Positions 31,501 to 34,839 of a stretch of DNA of 34,839 nt are shown one piece after another; position 1 is the first letter of the stretch, and each line of letters starts with the position of its first letter. Both the position numbers and the translations under genes were made by a program. The notes under the pieces were generated by a model. It saw only the letters and a program-made list of their open reading frames with translations, did no database searches and was not told the DNA's origin. The stretch comes from Ruminococcus flavefaciens ND2009 (GTDB taxonomy: Bacteria > Bacillota > Clostridia > Oscillospirales > Ruminococcaceae), in the NCBI RefSeq assembly GCF_000621785.1, contig NZ_JHXI01000020.1, forward strand, positions 1 through 34,839. Direction: 5' to 3'.

Positions 31501-33679
31501 AGCCTATACCAGCGATTACGCTGTTACAAGAGTAAAGAAATACCCCGATGTAAGGTCTGCAACAGACACAGTTTCCAACCGCAAGAGAGTAGTCTATGAA
31601 AACCACATCGACCAGAATTACCTCAAAAAGCTCATAATCACCAAGAATGTCGTAGATAAGGACGGAAATCACGTCGAAAACGATAATACGGGATTTGAGT
31701 TCCAGGTGGGCTTCCTCAATGAAGAAGGGGAGACCGTTCCCTATCAGAAGAGGGAATACTACGTTATGGACGATGACGGCAACTATTACGTCTATCTGAA
31801 CGGCAGACTGTCAAAGAGCGGCAGGGAAAAGGTGGTTTGCAGCGTATCGGGCAACAACGGCTCTATCGCAGGAATACCCGACGGCTTCTCGGTAGTCATC
31901 GAGGGCCTCCTTCCCAGAACTGCCTTCCATGTGGAGGAGCTGGAGGAGAAAATCCCCCTGGGATATGAGTGGAGGAGCTACGAAAGAGTTACCGGCAGCG
32001 AGGGCGCTACCTATAACCTTTTAGACAGCGGTGTCTACAATATCGGTGAGATACGTGAGAACACCAACGCTCACATGATAGTTACCAACCAGAAGGGCTT
32101 CGGCATCACTGTCAACAAGCATTGGTCCGACGCCGAGTATACCAATTCACACGCTTCGGTGTATATCGCTCTGTTCCACAAGGAAGAGGGCGGAGAGCTC
32201 AGATTTGTGGAGAACACATTAAGAGAGCTCATATCACCCAATACCACTATCTATTACTTCAACGACGAGCAGGAGGCCAGCGAGTATGCGGCTATGGAGG
32301 TGATCCCCGGCTCCATACAGCCTGCCGACTGGAACGGCGATACTGCGGCAGTGACCGACTGCCAGCCCTATACGGCAAATTCAGTGACCAGACTCAGCGC
32401 CGAGACCTTCAGCGGAGAGGCTTACGACTTCGATTACAAAGTAGGCTATGTTCAGGGCGAGGTCGGAGGTACAGGTCATAATATAAGAACGGATACCATT
32501 ACCAATTCCCGTGACTTCCTGAAGATAATCAAGCAGGATCCGGACGGTGCTCCTCTCATCGGTGCTGAATTCACCATCACTGATGTGACTTCGGGCATTA
32601 CCCTTGAGGCCCCCGTTATCTCCGACGAGAACGGACTTGTAACAAATGCCTATCTTACCGCGGGTCACAGCTACAGGCTGGACGAGATCAAAGCTCCCAA
32701 CGGCTTCAAGACTCTGGACGGACCTGTCATGATCTATGTGAACGGGAACGAACAGCTGGATATTCAGTATTACGCGGAGGACGCAGATAATATCATCGTC
32801 GCCCTTTCCGAGGACAGAAAGAGCGGAACCCTTACTGTCAGGGACGAGCCGAAGGGCATTCTTCTCAGAAAAACAGACGAAAAAGGCGAGCCTCTCAAGG
32901 ACGCTGAATTCGCACTGTACAGCTTCGACAGGGCGCAGAACAGGAAATCCCCGCTGGACGAATACCAGAATGTCATTTCCGATGAAAACGGCTTCTTCTT
33001 CAGTGATACGCTTCCCGGCGGCTATTATCTCGCGGAGGAGACAAAGGCTCCCAAAGGATATTCACTGCCCGATGTGGAGACGGTATTCCACATAAGGCCG
33101 GAGGATAATACTGTGGACCAGGTCTATACCGTAAGGTATAACGGCAGTACGAAAAAATACGTTACCGTCGAAGACGTTTTCAGCAGTAGACTCTATGTAA
33201 GCGGCAACATCATAAGGATCGATTTTCCCAATGAAAAGGAGTATGGGCAGATAAAGATAAGGAAGACTATCGACGGCATGGACCCCACAAAGAGCGCTCC
33301 TGCTTTTATGTTCAGAGTGACTCAGACCAAGGACGAGAACGGCAATACTGTCAGAAACGGTCCTCAGTACACCCGTGCTATCTCTTACAGCAGAACAGAT
33401 GAGGAGTTTACCAGGGAAGTGGTGCTGAGCGGTCTGCCTCTGGGCTCATATATCGTGGAGGAGCTGTCTGTGCTGAATTATACGGCAGCTGATGTGAACG
33501 TCGAAGGCGATGAGCATCCTGTCATAAGCAGCAATTTCAATGTTACCGTTACCCTTGACTCAGATGATATGGTCACGGTGGCTTTCACCAATCATCTGGA
33601 GGAGGATCCCCCTGTAAATAATACAGCATTCGCTGATAACAGGATAAGCTATGCCGACTCTCAGAGCGGTGGAAACTGA
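28553..33679 (+). CDS. Large surface protein (fibro-slime and Cna-B/SpaA domains), 5'-truncated
   Basis: The frame is open from 28439, but the first usable start is GTG 28553, without a ribosome binding site or signal peptide. From there it encodes 1708 residues. Order: an N-terminal surface-type domain (VSASFTEEAKIPAGAVLSM); a beta-rich region; a fibro-slime/PA14-like domain with SGDDDFWLFIDDVLVLDIGG near 745; a DUF7601-like module (EKKLTGTQTTDYS); then three Cna-B/SpaA-type modules from ~1323 (KQDPDGAPLIGAEF), ~1438 (RKTDEKGEPLKDAEFALY) and ~1567. LDEIKAP and LAEETKAP supply the glutamates for Lys-Asn isopeptide bonds. There is no LPXTG motif or C-terminal membrane anchor; the protein ends SYADSQSGGN. 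Likely an adhesin or pilin backbone whose start has been lost. Confidence 0.85.
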   Translation: MDDDGLFTAEIAADGIKVSASFTEEAKIPAGAVLSMKEIIPETQQYEEYFEKSGNTLNESLSVNSENYVELKHARFFDIGFTSDGEEIEPQAAVSVEFTYDRPDLDYESLAISSDVIHFEEDQAVLMEAESRQDIPADTLDDSTDDKNGAVSDMLRFETESFSAYGIIFYNVAGNNIGDLMDGQDRVIAWFDGNESTTGKADKIAVLMNSYFAGRNDRLGLSLKTFYDENYQTDNSFLYEGENADLYTQYFFSDDDVPMWHFSYQTGGYYYITTEVDGATKYLTITNSAVKLLDSPDQFSRIYIDNNGAVGTNRENKLRFRNSDNYAINRYNGNYNNGFGSYKGNQDPNEWFILGALSEDTEIKTNVLTAEKVSVSDTEKLHDGVNVIIYAKKYENGEYVNYAINGDGDLVKVWESGDVVQWRKTGPATSSLFWQFIQYGDTEYYEFYNPETGMYLAPQNGQILSNSPIGVTLTGRENGDYRSSIEAWDDNVWSWYAYKYSDRGTLIPVADTQALAMCFAVERSDDKFQPIETVDSKAEGITIKMYDYDANLQKNIMGNFSYTAGAGATSLVRNVLDPEGYPALKNGTSLEPLFTPNNTYPEREANHLFIKSTYDETGYFEYSCFENSAFLMKEDGTGAVESKEGYPGVYDFTVYQELATPANKTTAYYRRGNFLPFDKADSADAHALNQYDDKAAALPAEDPRKDEDIYIQSSPDFYYGMSIDATFMIPEKGCDANGNPLVFEFSGDDDFWLFIDDVLVLDIGGVHDSLSGSVNFSTGEVSTYDGSNKNTYTVTSLKECFRNAGVFPDGSPWDDSLVEKYFKDDGSFQSGEGVFKDYSSHTMKIFYMERGAGASNLKLRFNLATVDEKSVFLEKKLTGTQTTDYSNTKYAYQLYYKPEGSDDFILYENPDADDKKAHYEGQNSLVEYSESAEINGIVYDNVFFLRAGEKAEFTMPSKETEYYFAELSVFNQEYEYVNINSDRAYTSDYAVTRVKKYPDVRSATDTVSNRKRVVYENHIDQNYLKKLIITKNVVDKDGNHVENDNTGFEFQVGFLNEEGETVPYQKREYYVMDDDGNYYVYLNGRLSKSGREKVVCSVSGNNGSIAGIPDGFSVVIEGLLPRTAFHVEELEEKIPLGYEWRSYERVTGSEGATYNLLDSGVYNIGEIRENTNAHMIVTNQKGFGITVNKHWSDAEYTNSHASVYIALFHKEEGGELRFVENTLRELISPNTTIYYFNDEQEASEYAAMEVIPGSIQPADWNGDTAAVTDCQPYTANSVTRLSAETFSGEAYDFDYKVGYVQGEVGGTGHNIRTDTITNSRDFLKIIKQDPDGAPLIGAEFTITDVTSGITLEAPVISDENGLVTNAYLTAGHSYRLDEIKAPNGFKTLDGPVMIYVNGNEQLDIQYYAEDADNIIVALSEDRKSGTLTVRDEPKGILLRKTDEKGEPLKDAEFALYSFDRAQNRKSPLDEYQNVISDENGFFFSDTLPGGYYLAEETKAPKGYSLPDVETVFHIRPEDNTVDQVYTVRYNGSTKKYVTVEDVFSSRLYVSGNIIRIDFPNEKEYGQIKIRKTIDGMDPTKSAPAFMFRVTQTKDENGNTVRNGPQYTRAISYSRTDEEFTREVVLSGLPLGSYIVEELSVLNYTAADVNVEGDEHPVISSNFNVTVTLDSDDMVTVAFTNHLEEDPPVNNTAFADNRISYADSQSGGN

Positions 33680-33689
33680 GGTGGCAGCT

Positions 33690-34289
33690 ATGAAGATCAG
33701 ATTAAAGAAAAAAGATCTGCTGCTGATAGTGTCAGCACTGTTCCTCACTGTCACAGCATATACCCTGGCGTACTTCACGGGCTCCGATCAGGTGACCAAC
33801 AGGTTCAACGGAAGCTATCGTCCCAAGCCGGACCCGAGGGTGGATATAAATGTTACAGAGCACTTTGAGCCGCCTTCGGAAAAAAGCGATGATCCCTTCC
33901 TCAAGGAGGTCAGGATCGGCAATCTGGGCAATGTGGACAGCTATATAAGAGTCAGACTGGAATTCTCATCCTCAGAGGTGAGAGATATTTCTCAGCTGTC
34001 GGCTGATGACGATAAGGACAATGAAAGCGCATACGTAAATGCGTCGGAATTTCCCTTTTCGGAGCTGCCCGAGGGCTGGACGTACAGGACGGCAGACGGC
34101 TTCTATTACTACACAGAGGCTGTGGCTCCAGGAGATAGTACAGCTGCTCTCATAAAATGGGTAAAGACCGTATTCCCCGATGAGGGATATGAGGACACGG
34201 ACGAATTCGACATCTATGTGTATTCAGAGGCTGTTCCCGCGGAAACCGCCAGCGGTTCGCGGATGACCTATGAAGAAGCATGGAGATAA
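33690..34289 (+). CDS. Putative SipW/TasA-like secreted pilus-associated subunit
   Basis: The protein is 199 residues from ATG 33690, which has GAGGTGG (33678-33684) overlapping the adhesin stop; an in-frame ATG further up lacks one. The N-terminus MKIRLKKKDLLLIVSALFLT followed by AYTLAYFTGSDQVTNRF resembles the SipW-dependent signal (the AYxTxxD...NxF pattern of TasA/camelysin-like proteins). The remainder is beta-rich and acidic: VDINVTEHFEP, VRIGNLGNVDSYIRVRLEFS (the GN-x-DSYIRV motif occurs in this family), and FYYYTEAVAPGDSTA. It probably forms part of the same surface fibre as the upstream protein. It ends only 20 nt after the next possible start. Confidence 0.75.
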   Translation: MKIRLKKKDLLLIVSALFLTVTAYTLAYFTGSDQVTNRFNGSYRPKPDPRVDINVTEHFEPPSEKSDDPFLKEVRIGNLGNVDSYIRVRLEFSSSEVRDISQLSADDDKDNESAYVNASEFPFSELPEGWTYRTADGFYYYTEAVAPGDSTAALIKWVKTVFPDEGYEDTDEFDIYVYSEAVPAETASGSRMTYEEAWR

Positions 34290-34386
34290 TCCCGTCAGAA
34301 AAGATATGATAACAGCAGCGCGGCTCCTTGCGGGCGGCGCTGCTTTATTTGTTGCAGCAGGGCATTCTCTTGTCTTTTTTCCCTGA
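34270..34386 (+). CDS. Small overlapping ORF, possible remnant of a sortase or signal-peptidase N-terminus
   Basis: ATG 34270 overlaps the preceding gene by 20 nt and opens a 38-codon frame. It has a basic start (MKKHGDNPVRKD) and one hydrophobic stretch (ARLLAGGAALFVAAGHSLVF), then stops at 34384. This is how class C sortases and some SipW-type signal peptidases begin, and either would fit the position. No ribosome binding site is convincing, and the terminator-like hairpin at 34314-34344 lies inside it. It may be a truncated gene or a chance ORF. Confidence 0.3.
   Translation: MKKHGDNPVRKDMITAARLLAGGAALFVAAGHSLVFFP
34314..34344 (+). terminator. Terminator-like hairpin after the surface-protein locus
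   Basis: AGCAGCGC (34314-34321) / GCGCTGCT (34337-34344) followed by TTATTTGTT. The stem is strong and the T-tract imperfect. Confidence 0.6.
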
Positions 34387-34596
34387 TTATAGTATAATGA
34401 TTAAGTCGGAGCAGTGCGGTTTTATATGTATATGCCGCGAAACCAGACAATGTTTTTTCTTTGACCCACCCCTTTATTTATTTACTTTCTTTACACTGAT
34501 CTTACTATCAGACCAGTGATCCGGCAAATTCCAGACACAAAAAATCCCCCTGAACCATAAGGGCGACACTCGTACAGAAGTTTTACGGGTGATATT

Positions 34597-34800
34597 GAGG
34601 GAAACCCTTTTGAAAAAGGGTTCTCCCTCAAACTCCCTTCCTAAAACTTTTAGCATTAAATTTAGCCCCAGAAGGGCGCTCCTGGTAATATTACCGATTA
34701 TCACATTTATATGGAACGCCCTTCTGGGGCTAAATTCAGTTATAAAGTCTTTGGAAAAGGGGTTCGGGGAAAGAACCTTTCCTCAGAAAGGTTTGTCCCC
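34597..34800. repeat. Cluster of three long inverted repeats
   Basis: The three are 34597-34629 (GAGGGAAACCCTTTT pairing with AAAAGGGTTCTCCCTC, one bulge); two perfect 20-nt arms at 34659-34678 and 34717-34736, whose 38-nt spacer contains the palindrome GGTAATATTACC (34684-34695); and 34766-34781 / 34786-34800. No ORF is supported between 34387 and the window end. The layout recalls a small non-autonomous repeat element, but no terminal repeats or target duplication could be assigned. Confidence 0.65.
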
Positions 34801-34839
34801 GATAATTACCTATAAACTTCTATATAAGCACCGCCCTTA

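Overview
The window looks like the chromosome of an anaerobic, fibre-degrading Ruminococcus-type Firmicute (Oscillospiraceae). The grounds are a GH94 cellobiose phosphorylase, a secreted GH74 xyloglucanase ending in a Thr-rich linker and a Ruminococcus-style dockerin, strong AGGAGG-type ribosome binding sites, consensus TTGACA/TATAAT promoters, a T-box leader and Cna-B/fibro-slime surface proteins. This is inference from gene content; no rRNA or tRNA gene is present to confirm the taxon.

Layout. 1-5.8 kb: the 3' end of citrate synthase, an aldose-epimerase-like gene, a four-gene operon of three tandem paralogous small membrane proteins plus an XRE repressor (with three matching operators round its promoter), and cellobiose phosphorylase. 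5.8-6.5 kb: repeat-rich spacer and a DUF3592-like membrane protein. 6.6-13.6 kb: a compact intact phage-type cassette (TerS, TerL, portal, major capsid, protease, three small connector/tail-type proteins, a baseplate-hub-like protein) with no integrase, lysis, tape-measure or replication genes. 13.6-17.3 kb, minus strand: a histidine kinase/response regulator pair, an esterase and a nucleoside deaminase, apparently one operon. 17.3-18.25 kb: 1 kb of non-coding DNA with a candidate ncRNA unit and then a promoter followed by three tandem copies of a structured leader element just before the xyloglucanase start. 18.25-21 kb: the GH74-dockerin enzyme. 21-25.1 kb: an MFS efflux pump preceded by a short leader peptide and mutually exclusive hairpins, a Thr-rich lipoprotein, and a YgjP/SprT-like metallopeptidase. 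25.2-27.9 kb: a T-box leader controlling one polypeptide that fuses an XRE-cupin regulator to an AMP-forming acyl-CoA synthetase. 28-34.4 kb: a NUDIX hydrolase and a large surface-protein locus that lacks its own signal peptide and promoter. 34.5-34.8 kb: a cluster of long hairpins.

How the genes fit together. Secreted GH74 cuts xyloglucan, while intracellular cellobiose phosphorylase and the epimerase process imported sugars. The T-box ligase may activate branched or aromatic short acids for amino-acid synthesis, since rumen ruminococci are known to use such acids; that link is an inference. Intergenic spaces repeatedly carry degenerate heptamer arrays and GC-rich hairpins beginning TGTAGGGG, one of which sits inside the phage cassette.

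The best candidates for undescribed biology are the triplicated leader RNA before GH74, the orphan capsid/packaging cassette, the T-box-controlled regulator-enzyme fusion, and the attenuator of the MFS pump.
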